Source of the DNA: Caryophanales bacterium UBA784
GTDB lineage: Bacteria; Bacillota_I; Bacilli_A; RFN20; CAG-288
Length of the DNA stretch: 64,000 nt
Assembly (NCBI GenBank): GCA_002297045.1
Contig: DBJE01000006.1
Location: forward strand, 19,715-83,714
Direction: 5' to 3'
The translations under genes were made by a program, and so were the position numbers. The notes below the pieces were generated by a model. The model saw only the letters and a program-made list of their open reading frames with translations, searched no databases and had not been told where the DNA came from. Every line of letters starts with the position of its first letter. Positions within the stretch are counted from its first letter, which is position 1. This document shows, piece by piece, positions 16,223 to 25,900 of this stretch.

Positions 16223-17575
16223 ATGAAAAAAGGTCTTAAGTTCGTCGCTTTGTCTCTTCTTTCCGTTCTTGCCAGGACTGGATGTGCAGGTGGAAACGAG
16301 AACGGAAATGGTTCTGAAACCGGGAAGAATTCTTCCAAACCGGCAGGCACGCTTAAAGTCGGCTTGATTTCCGTCGGTGACGAGACTGAAACCTATTCTA
16401 AGGCCCATATCGACGGCATTAAGGCTGCCTGCGATAAGCTTGGTGCGACTGTCATTTATAAGAATTCCATTCCCGAAGGTGCTGAAGTCACTAACGCCTG
16501 CGAAGAACTTAAGGAAGCCGGCGCTAAGCTGATTTTCACTAATTCCTATGGCCATCAGGATTTCGCCTGTGCTTTTGCAAAAGACAATCCGGATCTTACC
16601 GTCGTTGCCGATACTGGCGACTATGCCGCAATTTCCGGTCTTTCCAATTTAAAGAATGCTTTCACCAACATTTATGAAGCCCGCTATGTTTCCGGCGTTG
16701 TCGCCGGCAGGAAGCTTAAAGAGCTGAAGGCAAACGATGAAATCGAAGCCGGAAGCAGGGATGGGAATGGCAATGTGAAAATCGGTTATGTCGGTGCATT
16801 CAACTATGCCGAAGTCGTTTCCGGCTATACTGCCTTCTTCCTTGGCGTAAAGGAAGGATTCGAATCCGACAAGGTCGTCAGGGAAGTCAAATATACCAAT
16901 TCCTGGTATGACCATGACGGAGAGAACACTGCCGCCAAGTATCTTAGGTCCAAAGGCTGTGTCATTATCGGACAGCATGCCGACTCTACCGGTGCTCCGG
17001 AAGCCGTGGAAGCCGAATACAACAAGGGCAAGAAAGTCTTCTCTGTCGGATACAACATCGATAGGTTATCTAAGGCTCCCCATGCTGCCTTAACCTCCTC
17101 CACCAACAACTGGGAAAAATACTATGAATATGCCATCGGACAGTTCAGGGAAGGCAAGGAAATCGCCGTCGACTGGGCAAAGGGATATGCCGACGATGCA
17201 GTCGGAATCACAACCCTTGGTCCGGATGTCGCCCAGGGAACCCAAGCTAAGGTAGAAGAATTGGAAAATCAGATTAAGAACGGATCCCTCCATATCTTTG
17301 ATACCAGCAAGTTCACCATTACTGGCTCCCTTAAGGATAATGCCAATAATTCCGGAGCAACTCTTGATGCCGATGGCCATGTTACCAAGAATAGGGTTGA
17401 TTTCTCCTACAAGGATTGGACTCAGGGGGGAAAGGTTATTTATCAGGGCGACACTGTCGATACTGTCAAAACACAGGGAAATAGCACCTATGTCGAAGAA
17501 TCCGTTAAGCGTTCCGCACCCTATTTCGCCCTCCGTATTGATGGAATTACGGAAACAGCAAAGGATGCTGCCTAA
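16223..17575 (+). CDS. BMP-family nucleoside-binding lipoprotein
   Basis: The 450-aa substrate-binding protein belongs to the BmpA/PnrA/NupN family, which captures purine nucleosides outside the membrane for an ABC importer. The N-terminal signal (MKKGLKFVALSLLSVLARTGC) is a lipoprotein type with Cys21, though Arg at -3 is unusual for a lipobox. The BMP domain follows (LKVGLISVGDETETYSKAHIDGI and later ADTGDYAAISGL, YEARYVSGVVAGRKL). It is the first gene after the riboswitch, and a hairpin separates it from the ATPase gene, which usually leaves more binding protein than transporter. Confidence 0.9.
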   Translation: MKKGLKFVALSLLSVLARTGCAGGNENGNGSETGKNSSKPAGTLKVGLISVGDETETYSKAHIDGIKAACDKLGATVIYKNSIPEGAEVTNACEELKEAGAKLIFTNSYGHQDFACAFAKDNPDLTVVADTGDYAAISGLSNLKNAFTNIYEARYVSGVVAGRKLKELKANDEIEAGSRDGNGNVKIGYVGAFNYAEVVSGYTAFFLGVKEGFESDKVVREVKYTNSWYDHDGENTAAKYLRSKGCVIIGQHADSTGAPEAVEAEYNKGKKVFSVGYNIDRLSKAPHAALTSSTNNWEKYYEYAIGQFREGKEIAVDWAKGYADDAVGITTLGPDVAQGTQAKVEELENQIKNGSLHIFDTSKFTITGSLKDNANNSGATLDADGHVTKNRVDFSYKDWTQGGKVIYQGDTVDTVKTQGNSTYVEESVKRSAPYFALRIDGITETAKDAA

Positions 17576-17604
17576 TCCGTTATTGGACCGAAACTAGCTT
17601 TCAG

Positions 17605-17630
17605 ACAGGGAGGGATTCCCTCCCTGTTTG
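17605..17630 (+). terminator. Intercistronic hairpin after the binding-protein gene
   Basis: CAGGGAGGG at 17606-17614 pairs with CCCTCCCTG at 17618-17626, with a 3-nt loop and TTTG after it. The short T run suggests partial termination or 3'-end protection rather than a full stop. Confidence 0.65.
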
Positions 17631-17658
17631 ACGTTTAAGAAAAGGATGGTGATTCCAT

Positions 17659-19200
17659 ATGGGTGTGCCAGCAATCGAGAGGATTTCTATTAGCAAACGA
17701 TTTGGAAAAGTATTGGCTAACGAGAACGTTTCTCTCACTATTGATAAAGGAGAAATTCTTTCTCTGCTAGGAGAAAATGGGTCTGGAAAGACAACCCTAA
17801 TGAATAGGCTTGCCGGTATTTACTACCCGGACAGCGGAGAAATCAAGGTCGATGGAAAGATGGTCAATATCGCTTCTCCTAAGGATGCCTTTGACCTTGG
17901 CATAGGAAGGGTTCACCAGCATTTTAAGCTGATTGATGTCTTTACCGCCGGGGAAAATATCATTCTCGGACTGCGAAACGAGCACTTCTTCCTTAGCCGA
18001 AAGAAAATCAACAGGAAGGTAAAGGAAATCGCCTCCAAATACGGCTTTGATTTTGATCCGGACAAGAAAGTCTATGAAAGGTCTGTCTCGGAAAAGCAGA
18101 TTGTCGAAATCAGGAAGCTTTTATATCGCGGCGTTCACACTCTGATTCTTGATGAGCCGACGGCTGTTCTTACTCCCCAGGAGACTAAGCGTCTATTTGA
18201 GATTCTCCGTGAAAGGAAGAAGGACGGAAAAACGATTATCATCATTACCCATAAGCTTAACGAAGTCCTTGGACTATCTGACCGTGTTGCGATTCTCCGC
18301 CGCGGCAAGCTTGTCGATAGGATCAAGACCAGTGAAGCAAACGAGAACATTCTGACCGATGCCATGGTCGGTGAGCATGTGCAGTTGGAAATCAACCGCG
18401 ACATTATTCCCGGGAAAGACAAGGAAAAGGTTCTCGAAGTCTCTCATTTATCCTGTACGGCAGAAGACGGAATCCGATGCCTGAAGGATGTCTCCTTTGA
18501 CGCCTATTCGGGGGAGATTCTGGGAATTGCCGGTGTCTCCGGTTCTGGACAGAAGGTGCTTCTTGAGACCATATGCGGACTTCAGAAGGCAGATAACGGA
18601 AGCGAGATTCTGTTTATGGAAAAAGGCGGAAATAAAGACTCTCTGCTCGGAATGACTCCAAAACAGATTAAACACAAAGGCGTTTCACTCGCCTTTGTTC
18701 CGGAAGACCGCCTAGGAATGGGTCTTGTCGGAGACTTCGGAAGGACGGGAAACAGGAGGCTTAGATCCTATGAGGAGGGAAAGTCTCCGTTTATCAATTT
18801 CTCCCATCCTAAGCATACGGCTATTGAGGTTAAGAACGGACTTAATGTTCTTACTCCCTCGCTGGAGACTCCGGTAAGAACATTGTCCGGCGGGAATGTA
18901 CAGAAGGTTCTTGTCGGACGGGAAATCTCCTCCTCTCCCCGCCTTCTTCTTACTGCCTATGCAACCCGGGGACTAGACATCAACACCTCCTATGCCATCT
19001 ATAACATCCTCAATGAGCAGAAAAAGAAAGGCGCTGCCGTCATCTATGTCGGAGAAGACCTCGATGTCCTTCTTGCTCTCTGTGACCGGATTAGGGTCCT
19101 CTGCGACGGGGAGTGCACTGGAATCGTCCAGGCTCAGGCTGCCAATAAGAGGATGATCGGTAAGAGGATGAGCAAGAACAAGGAGCAGAACAATGACTAA
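17659..19200 (+). CDS. Nucleoside ABC importer, double ATPase subunit (NupO/YufO type)
   Basis: The 513-aa protein has two ABC domains. The first is complete: Walker A GENGSGKTTL near residue 38, Q-loop GRVHQHFKL, a diverged signature (SVSEKQIVEI) and Walker B TLILDEPTAVLTPQE. The second, from about residue 260, has a non-canonical Walker A (GVSGSGQKVLLETI) but keeps LSGGNVQKVLVGREI and LLTAYATRGLD. This asymmetry is typical of the nucleoside and RbsA-type importers. It overlaps the next gene by 8 bp. Confidence 0.92.
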   Translation: MGVPAIERISISKRFGKVLANENVSLTIDKGEILSLLGENGSGKTTLMNRLAGIYYPDSGEIKVDGKMVNIASPKDAFDLGIGRVHQHFKLIDVFTAGENIILGLRNEHFFLSRKKINRKVKEIASKYGFDFDPDKKVYERSVSEKQIVEIRKLLYRGVHTLILDEPTAVLTPQETKRLFEILRERKKDGKTIIIITHKLNEVLGLSDRVAILRRGKLVDRIKTSEANENILTDAMVGEHVQLEINRDIIPGKDKEKVLEVSHLSCTAEDGIRCLKDVSFDAYSGEILGIAGVSGSGQKVLLETICGLQKADNGSEILFMEKGGNKDSLLGMTPKQIKHKGVSLAFVPEDRLGMGLVGDFGRTGNRRLRSYEEGKSPFINFSHPKHTAIEVKNGLNVLTPSLETPVRTLSGGNVQKVLVGREISSSPRLLLTAYATRGLDINTSYAIYNILNEQKKKGAAVIYVGEDLDVLLALCDRIRVLCDGECTGIVQAQAANKRMIGKRMSKNKEQNND

Positions 19201-20404
19201 TACGGTTAAAACAAAGATTGTCCGTGTTTCCAAGCGGTCCGGACTTACCTTCTTCGACAAAAGGAAAGCCTATTTTTTCCCTCTTTTGCTTGCCTGCATT
19301 CTTTCCGTTCTCTTTCTTCTTATCGTCGGACGGAAAAACCCGTTCACTGCCATCCGATATATCTTCGAAGGAACCTTCTATATAACGGATGCAGGTGTCC
19401 TTTCTTCCTCCCGACTTCTGACATTCGGAAAAAACGCCATTGTCCTTCTCTGGATTGCCCTTGCCTTAGCCCCCTGCTATAAAAGGCGATATTGGAACAT
19501 CGGAGGACAGGGTCAGGTACTGATTGGCTCTCTTCTTACGGCGGCCTGCAGGATTTATCTTCCCTCCACCATGCCTAATGCCTTGGCTGTACTGATTTCC
19601 GCTGTTGCTGCCGCAATCGGCGGAGCCCTGTGGTCATATATTCCGGCTATTTTTAAGGCAAAATGGAACACCAACGAAACCCTCTTTACTTTGAGGAGGA
19701 ACTATCTTGCCTTGCTTCTTGTCCAGCTTGCCACCAACATCTGGCGGGGAACGAAATCTTCTCTCGGCCAGTTGAATATTTCTTCCCGTTTCGGCTGGTT
19801 CTATCAGATTCCCCAGACGGCAATGAAAAACACCTTCCTGAACAGCAATGTTTTCTTCCCGCTTATCTTCGTCCTTCTTCTCTGTGTCCTAAGGTTCGTC
19901 TATATCAAGTTCACAAAACACGGCTATGAAAGGACGGTTGTCGGAGAATCCCTCTCCACAGCCCGGTATACCGGGATCAATGTCCGCCATGTCATCCGGC
20001 GGACTGCCGCTTTATCCGGCCTGCTTTGCGGACTGATTGGTTTCCTCTCCGTCTCGAATTTCAATCATACCGTATCCACAATCTCCGATTTCGGATACGG
20101 ATTCACTGCCGTTATTGTCTGCTGGCTTAGCAATTTCAATCCGTTTGCCATGATTGGCTATTCTTCCCTTCTTGTCTTCTTTGAACGCGGAGCGAAGAAC
20201 CTAAGCGACAGCCAATATGCCGCCCCCTATCTAAACGAATATTCGACTCAGTTTATTATCTTCGCCATTATCCTAGCCTTGATGAGGGCGACGTTCTTCC
20301 TCCATTATGAGATTAAGATTGCCCTTCCCGGGCATTCCAAGAGAAGGAAGAAGAGACTGACGAAAGGTTTACTTCTTCCCTCTGCCGTAAAGGAGGCAAG
20401 GTAA
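19193..20404 (+). CDS. Nucleoside ABC importer permease 1 (NupP/YufP type)
   Basis: The 403-aa membrane protein has about ten hydrophobic segments and family landmarks such as WNIGGQGQVLIGSLL, WNTNETLFTLRRNYLALLL (usually NE...T.MMNY) and GYERTVVGESLSTARYTGIN. It starts inside the end of the ATPase gene and is followed 2 bp later by the second permease. Together they would form the channel of a purine nucleoside importer. Confidence 0.9.
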   Translation: MTNTVKTKIVRVSKRSGLTFFDKRKAYFFPLLLACILSVLFLLIVGRKNPFTAIRYIFEGTFYITDAGVLSSSRLLTFGKNAIVLLWIALALAPCYKRRYWNIGGQGQVLIGSLLTAACRIYLPSTMPNALAVLISAVAAAIGGALWSYIPAIFKAKWNTNETLFTLRRNYLALLLVQLATNIWRGTKSSLGQLNISSRFGWFYQIPQTAMKNTFLNSNVFFPLIFVLLLCVLRFVYIKFTKHGYERTVVGESLSTARYTGINVRHVIRRTAALSGLLCGLIGFLSVSNFNHTVSTISDFGYGFTAVIVCWLSNFNPFAMIGYSSLLVFFERGAKNLSDSQYAAPYLNEYSTQFIIFAIILALMRATFFLHYEIKIALPGHSKRRKKRLTKGLLLPSAVKEAR

Positions 20405-20406
20405 TC

Positions 20407-21387
20407 ATGGATAGGTTTGTTTCCTGGTTTGTCGTTGCCATTGTCTATGGCACAATCCTTTCTCTCTCCGCCTGCGGAGAAACCATCAACGAAAAGGTCG
20501 GTCATCTGAATCTCGGCATTCCTGGGATCAGGTATCTTAGTGGAGTTGTTTCCTTTGCCTTGACAGGCAGGTATGAGGGAAAGAGGGAGAACCCTAATGG
20601 GTTCATCGTTGCTAGGATTGCCCTCCTCTCTTCCTTTGCCGTCGGTGCCCTTAGGGGATTTGTCTATTCCCTTTTTGCCGTTACCTTCAAATGCAACCAG
20701 AATGTGCTTGGCTTAGCCATTGCCTCCTTCGGTGTCGGCTTTGGAAAATTCATCTCGGTAAGGCTTGGCGATACGCCGAAACTAGCTGTTGCCAACAAGG
20801 TTTTTAACGCCGGCATTCCTTTCCTTAAGGACCTTGGTGTTGCTGGAAAGATGTTCTTCGGATACGGATTTAGGACCTACATCACCTTGCTTATTCTCAT
20901 TCTGGCCATGGTCTTCTTTAATAAGACAAGAGTCGGACTGAATCTGCGTGCTGTCGGAGAGTCTCCTTCTAGTGCAGATGCCGTCGGCATCAATGTCACT
21001 CGCTATAAGTATGTTGCAACGAGGATCGGGTGTGGTCTTGCCGGACTTGGCGGAAGGATTTATGTCAGGCAGTTCTCTACTGGTTCCTGGTCAACCAATA
21101 ATAATATTGAGGCATTAGGCTGGCTAGCCGTCGCCCTTGTCATCTTTGCTTCCTGGAAACCGGTCCATCTTATCTGGGGAGCCCCTCTCTTTGGTTTCCT
21201 CTTCTGGGCCTGGACTTATCTTCCTGCCCTGCTGAATATTACCTCCTTCAAGGGTAGGAATGAAGTTCTGGAGATGCTTCCATATTTAGTTACTATCGTT
21301 ATTCTGATTATCAACTCCATGCGAAAGAAAAAGGAAAACCAACCTCCGGAATCCCTTGGATTATCCTATTTCCGGGAAAATCGATAA
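20407..21387 (+). CDS. Nucleoside ABC importer permease 2 (NupQ/YufQ type)
   Basis: The 326-aa permease has about eight to nine hydrophobic segments. Landmarks are SACGETINEKVGHLNLGIPGI near residue 20 (the family has GEx.NEr.G..NLG.EG), VLGLAIASFGVGFGKFIS and GLNLRAVGESPSSADAVGIN. It is the last gene of the riboswitch-controlled operon and is followed by a terminator. Confidence 0.9.
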   Translation: MDRFVSWFVVAIVYGTILSLSACGETINEKVGHLNLGIPGIRYLSGVVSFALTGRYEGKRENPNGFIVARIALLSSFAVGALRGFVYSLFAVTFKCNQNVLGLAIASFGVGFGKFISVRLGDTPKLAVANKVFNAGIPFLKDLGVAGKMFFGYGFRTYITLLILILAMVFFNKTRVGLNLRAVGESPSSADAVGINVTRYKYVATRIGCGLAGLGGRIYVRQFSTGSWSTNNNIEALGWLAVALVIFASWKPVHLIWGAPLFGFLFWAWTYLPALLNITSFKGRNEVLEMLPYLVTIVILIINSMRKKKENQPPESLGLSYFRENR

Positions 21388-21395
21388 GTACAGAA

Positions 21396-21424
21396 GAAAA
21401 GCCGGAAGAAATGCCGGCTTTTTG
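21396..21424 (+). terminator. Terminator of the nucleoside importer operon
   Basis: AGCCGG at 21400-21405 pairs with CCGGCT at 21414-21419 and is followed by TTTTTG. Confidence 0.8.
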
Positions 21425-21536
21425 TGTGCCAGTAAAAAAAGCTCTTTTCTCAATGCCTGGTGCAAGAAACAAAAATGATTTCCTGAAAATAAGCAGATAT
21501 CTTTGAAGAGCTGATTTGTAAGAAAAACAAACAGTG

Positions 21537-21574
21537 TTGACGCAAAAGTTAGAAAGACTAATATCAAGTTAGTC
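21537..21574 (+). promoter_or_regulatory. Promoter and inverted repeat ahead of the decayed module
   Basis: TTGACG at 21537-21542 and TAATAT at 21559-21564 are 16 bp apart. GACTAA (21556-21561) and TTAGTC (21569-21574) form a dyad over the -10 and expected start, so this may be an operator. An intact binding site (GAGGAGG) leads into the ATG at 21599. Confidence 0.6.
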
Positions 21575-21598
21575 AGAACAAAATCAGAGGAGGCTAAT

Positions 21599-22422
21599 AT
21601 GCCAGCGTCTATTCTGATTTGTAGTGCGCTATTAGGCATTCATTGTTCCGCTCTGCCTTCTAAACCCAAGGACTTGTTACTGAGCTATGGACTTTCTAGG
21701 CAAGACATTGATTTAATGGATCAGAATACGATTTCTTCCCTATTACATGCTAAAGAAGTGAAGCTTTATATGGTTCATTATCCTAATGCTGAGGATGGAG
21801 AAATGAAATCGGAAGCAAGGCCTTTGGATACGAATGAAACTTTTTATGACAACTCTGTAACCATTAACCTGATTGTTTCTGATCTGTCCGACGGAAAATA
21901 CCATTTCTATGCTACCTCAAAATGGGATAAGAGACCGCCTAATCGGGGAAAAGACTCTTTCAGTATCTGTGCTAATGGTGTCACTCCGGTTTTCCCGACA
22001 GCCAATGGATATATTGCAGATACTTGCACAGTACATGTTGTAAACTAATCGCATGTTTATAAAAGAGTAGATGCCGAAAAACATATTATTTCCGCCCAAA
22101 GTCTTACACTTGCCTCTGAACAGAATACCTCAGGAATAGGTTATCGATATGATCTTTTGGATGATATGACTATCGTTCAGACTGAATATAAGAAATCTGA
22201 TTTTCAATTCCATTTGCCTTTTGACGCTATGCTTCACTATCCTGATCAATCTCAAAACTTTAATGTGTTTGCTATCCATGACCATCGTGAACTTGCTTTT
22301 CCGTTTAACCCATCTCTCACCTTTTCGACAAACGGGGCTTGCTTCGGACTCGGCCTGAATACAGGCGTCAGGACACGCTGGAGATACTTAGTAACAAAAA
22401 TCCAATTCATTATGAGGCATAA
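21599..22422 (+). pseudogene. Decayed paralogue of the secreted protein at 26862
   Basis: The frame starting at ATG 21599 encodes a signal-like N-terminus and then matches the protein at 26862-27692 throughout (for example LSDGKYHFYATSKWDKRPP, and DSFSICANGV). It is broken twice. An in-frame TAA at 22046-22048 replaces a sense codon of the intact copy (VVN-stop-SHV here, VSNKNHV there). A one-base loss in the A run at 22396-22400 then shifts the frame just before the conserved end (NP.YYEA in the intact copy). With both repaired the product would be 274 aa, close to the 276 aa of the intact copy. The promoter and ribosome binding site look sound, so the decay may be recent. A sequencing or assembly error could explain the homopolymer change but is less likely for the stop. 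Confidence 0.88.
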
Positions 22423-22425
22423 AAA

Positions 22426-22593
22426 TTTGGAAATTCTCATTTTGTTTCGATTGTCGTTCTTTCCTTTATCTTCGGAAACTATTGGGACTGGTTTGGAGGA
22501 TTCCTATCGGAAAAGGTCGTTCAGTTCTTTATTTGTTTCATCCTGTTCGGAGTCGTTCTCTACTACATTCGCAGATTTTCTAAGAAGAAATAA
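22426..22593 (+). pseudogene. Decayed paralogue of the small membrane protein at 27695
   Basis: In one frame this reads FGNSHFVSIVVLSFIFGNYW and ends FGVVLYYIRRFSKKK, clearly related to the 57-aa protein at 27695-27868, whose tail is FGIVLFYIRKFSGKKK. The start codon context differs: the intact copy has AAAAATGG where this one has AAAAATTTGG, so no ATG begins the frame. The remaining sequence to 22891 holds no gene that I can support, apart from a GGGTAAC/GTTACCC palindrome near 22724-22738. Confidence 0.75.
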
Positions 22594-22891
22594 GGGAGAG
22601 GACAAAAAACAGGAAAAAATGATTGTATTATTTTGCCTATAATCGGTAGTCGATTTTAAATGGTCAGTATGATGTAAACGGATTTTTGTCTGGCAGATGT
22701 TTTGAAACGGCTTAAAAGCGAAGGGTAACGGTTACCCATCGGTGAAAAAAGTCTAGACAGGAAACGGCAACAGAGACGGAAAGCATAGCCAATCCTGTTT
22801 TTTCTCCTCTCTTCGTTTTCCGGAAAATCTTTTTTCTTCTTGTCCATGATTAAAATAAGTCGTATTTGGATAAAGCAGAATCGGCTCACGG

Positions 22892-22938
22892 AAAAAGGGC
22901 TGCAGGCCTAGAGTTTACCTAGGTTTCTGCAGCCCTTA
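22892..22938 (-). terminator. Terminator of the repeat lipoprotein gene
   Basis: On the minus strand AAGGGCTGCAG and CTGCAGCCCTT form an 11-bp stem with a loop of about 20 nt and are followed by TTTTCC. It starts 23 bp after the lipoprotein stop codon. Confidence 0.8.
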
Positions 22939-22960
22939 GAAGAATATGGAAACGATGGAT

Positions 22961-25900
22961 CTACTTTGCTACGTAACGGATAGTGAGGCAGGGAGAATTA
23001 TCCTTCTTCTCTAAGCGGAGATAGATGGTTCCGTTTTCCCTTACCTTCTTGGCAAGAAGCCTGCTTTCTCCGTCATCGGAGTAGTTCCAGCCTGTTTCCT
23101 TGGCCAAGGCAGCAGAGCAGAGATCAAGGACTTTCTTATCCCAAGTCTTTCCTTTCAGGACTAAGGTTCCTTCCCTGCTGTCGTCGATAGTGATGCTATC
23201 GGTTCCTAAGGAGAAGTAAGGAACAAGGTTCTGATTAAGCTGCTTCTTCCTTGCATTCTGGATGTCCTCGCTCCAACTAGTCGCCTCTCCTACCTTGAAA
23301 GCTTCGGAATATACGGCTCGTAGAATGACCGAATTCTTTGCACAGGTAAGAGTATAGGTGATCTTGTTTCCGTCTTTTGCCGTTCCGACAAATTCTAATG
23401 ACCTTCCGTAGTTATCATAGGAGAAGTCGTAGGAAGTAATGGCAATCGTCGGATCGGCAGTCTTTAGCTGATTATAGACGTTCCTTGCCACGGCCTGATG
23501 GGAAACTTCCCCGACATTGGAGTAAGTGGCGTTGATTTGGATGCCGATAGGATTTTCATCTCCATCAACGGATTGAGTCCTCGCTACATCGTCCGTCGCA
23601 AAGTCAATGTAAGGAAGGATCGTTCCGCCAAGCCCATTTGTCCTATATCCGACATACTTCGTGTTTTCATTCCACTTGTTCTTACCGGTTCCGGTATTAT
23701 CCAAAGCAGTCGCGGCATCATAGAAGAAGATGGCAACAGCCTTTCCGCTGTCCTCGTCCTTGGTAAGGAGGAAACGGAGATAGCCGTCAGCGGCCGAAGA
23801 GCCAAGAGGCTTATATCCCTGAAGGGAAGCAAAGCTAGTATTGCCAGCGCCAAAGTGGTTCCTTTCCCCTTCTCTTGTAACATAGACGGTGAAGCCGCTA
23901 TCTTCCAGCGTCTTCTTGTTGTCGCTGAGGACTTTGCTATCATAATCGCCACCATAGACAGTGATTCCCTTGGACCAGGTGCTTATCGTCGTTCCGGTTT
24001 CGAGAGTATAGTTCTTTCCGCCAAGATAGAGCCTAGGAATATCGTTGTTATTCAAAGCGGCATGGATGGTCTTCTTTTCCGCATCGGTGTAATCCGCGTT
24101 CTTTTCAGAGGGATTATAAGGTGCCTTTGCGTCAAAGGTGAGGCGTGCCACTTTCACACTGTCGGAGTTGTACACTTCATCCAGAGTGACCTTGAACGAA
24201 TATCCATCGGCTTCCTTTGTCGCGATAAGGTCCTTGACCGTCCAGCCTTTTTCCGAGTAGGCTGTCTTGAAGAGGTACTTTAGCGCAGTGCGGCTAGGAA
24301 TACTGCCGGTAAGAGTCACGTTTCCGTCCTTACTGCCTAGGCTCAGTTGACTATCCTCGCCAAGGTAGACATAAGGAACCTCAGTCTTGTCGTAGAACCA
24401 GCTCTTAATCTGTGCAGAGATGCCGGAAGAATAGGCAGTCTCCGTTTTCCACGGGAGATAGAAGACATCGACAATCGGAGTCCCGGCATTCTTATAGATT
24501 CGGGAATAATAGAAGCCTTTTGCTTTGTCGTGCCTGATAAAGGAAACGTCATCACTCTTTGCTCCGGCTACTTCTGTCCAACCCTTAGCCGTATAGGCTT
24601 CTTTTGCCTTAGTGACGATGGCGTCATCCCACCTTCCGCCGGTGATGACAACATCGGAGGAATAGCTATTCCATGTTGCAGAAGGTACTCCTGTGCCAAG
24701 ATAGACATAAGGAAGATCGATTCCGTTTAGGTTCTTGGCAATGTTATCAAGGACATCCTGAGGATAGGAAGTAGACGTATCGTTTGGATTATAGCTTTGG
24801 ATCAGTTCCCATTTTCCGTAGATTTTGTCATCATAACTATAAAAGGTGAAGTTCCATTTCGTGGATGTTTTCTCATCCCTTGGAGAGACCCTGACAAGGA
24901 CATTGTCATCCGAAGAGTCTTCTTCTGCTTCTGTGTCTTCTGTATAGTTAAGATTCTGAAGGACATTTAAAGCATTGGTGCGTGCCGTTTCCTTATAGGT
25001 TCCGCCCTTTAGTTCAACATAGTTGTCGCCTTGTCCGTCCACCGTCCTTCTCTTTCCAAGATAGACAAACGGAGGAATCCTTCCGCCACAATTGCTGATA
25101 AAGGCACTCTTGACATCCTGACTATATTCCGTGACCGAAGTAGGATCACCGAAGGCTAGAGTGCAGTGGACTTCGACGGAAACGATGCCATCGTAGTTTT
25201 TATAGAGGACGATTTTCAGTTTATCCCCGTCTTCGGTCTTTGTCCTGACAAGGACATTATCGTAGCCACTACTTTCCTCTTCGTCTTTGTCTTCCGCATA
25301 GCCGGCATTTTTAAGAACGTTTAAGGCATTGTCCCGGACCCGGTCGTCCCATGCTCCGCCTTCCACATCAAACTCCTCCCTTGAGTCGTCATCTGTGTCA
25401 GTGACACTCGGAGAGTCTGTTCCTAGATAGAAGAGAGGGAGCGTATGTCCGCCATAATAGTCACTAAGCAGGTCGGCAATATCACTCGGCCATGCCGTGA
25501 ACGTAGAAGGGTTATAAGGTTCCTTCCTAAGGATAGTCCTTTGCGGATAGGCCGGAATCTTACTTTCGGATGGAGTGATTTTTTCGATAGTCACAACGAG
25601 CTGATAGCCATCGGAGAAGGTAAGACTTCCGCTGACTGTGTCTTTATCGGTGTCTGAAGTTGTGAAGCCTTTGCTGGCTAGGACATCTTTCGCATCGGTA
25701 AGAACCGCACTATTCCACTTACGGCCCGTAAGAATAAGGGACTTCCCTAGTCTGGATCCTCCATCCTTATAATCCGGTGCGGAAGTACCAAGATAGATTA
25801 CCGGGATATCGGCCTTATGGGTTCCAAAGACAGAGTCAAGTACGGAATCAATCTCACTTGGGTAGGAGACGAACTTGCTCTTATCATAAGGCTCATCGTA

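Noticed and set aside
17659..19200. Loss of function in the second ATPase domain of the nucleoside importer
   Set aside because: A non-canonical second Walker A is normal for this importer family, unlike the degenerate single domain at 53373.
23498..24283. 261-aa plus-strand open frame inside the repeat lipoprotein gene
   Set aside because: It lies antisense to a clearly coding gene with signal peptide and repeats, and shows no domain or binding site.
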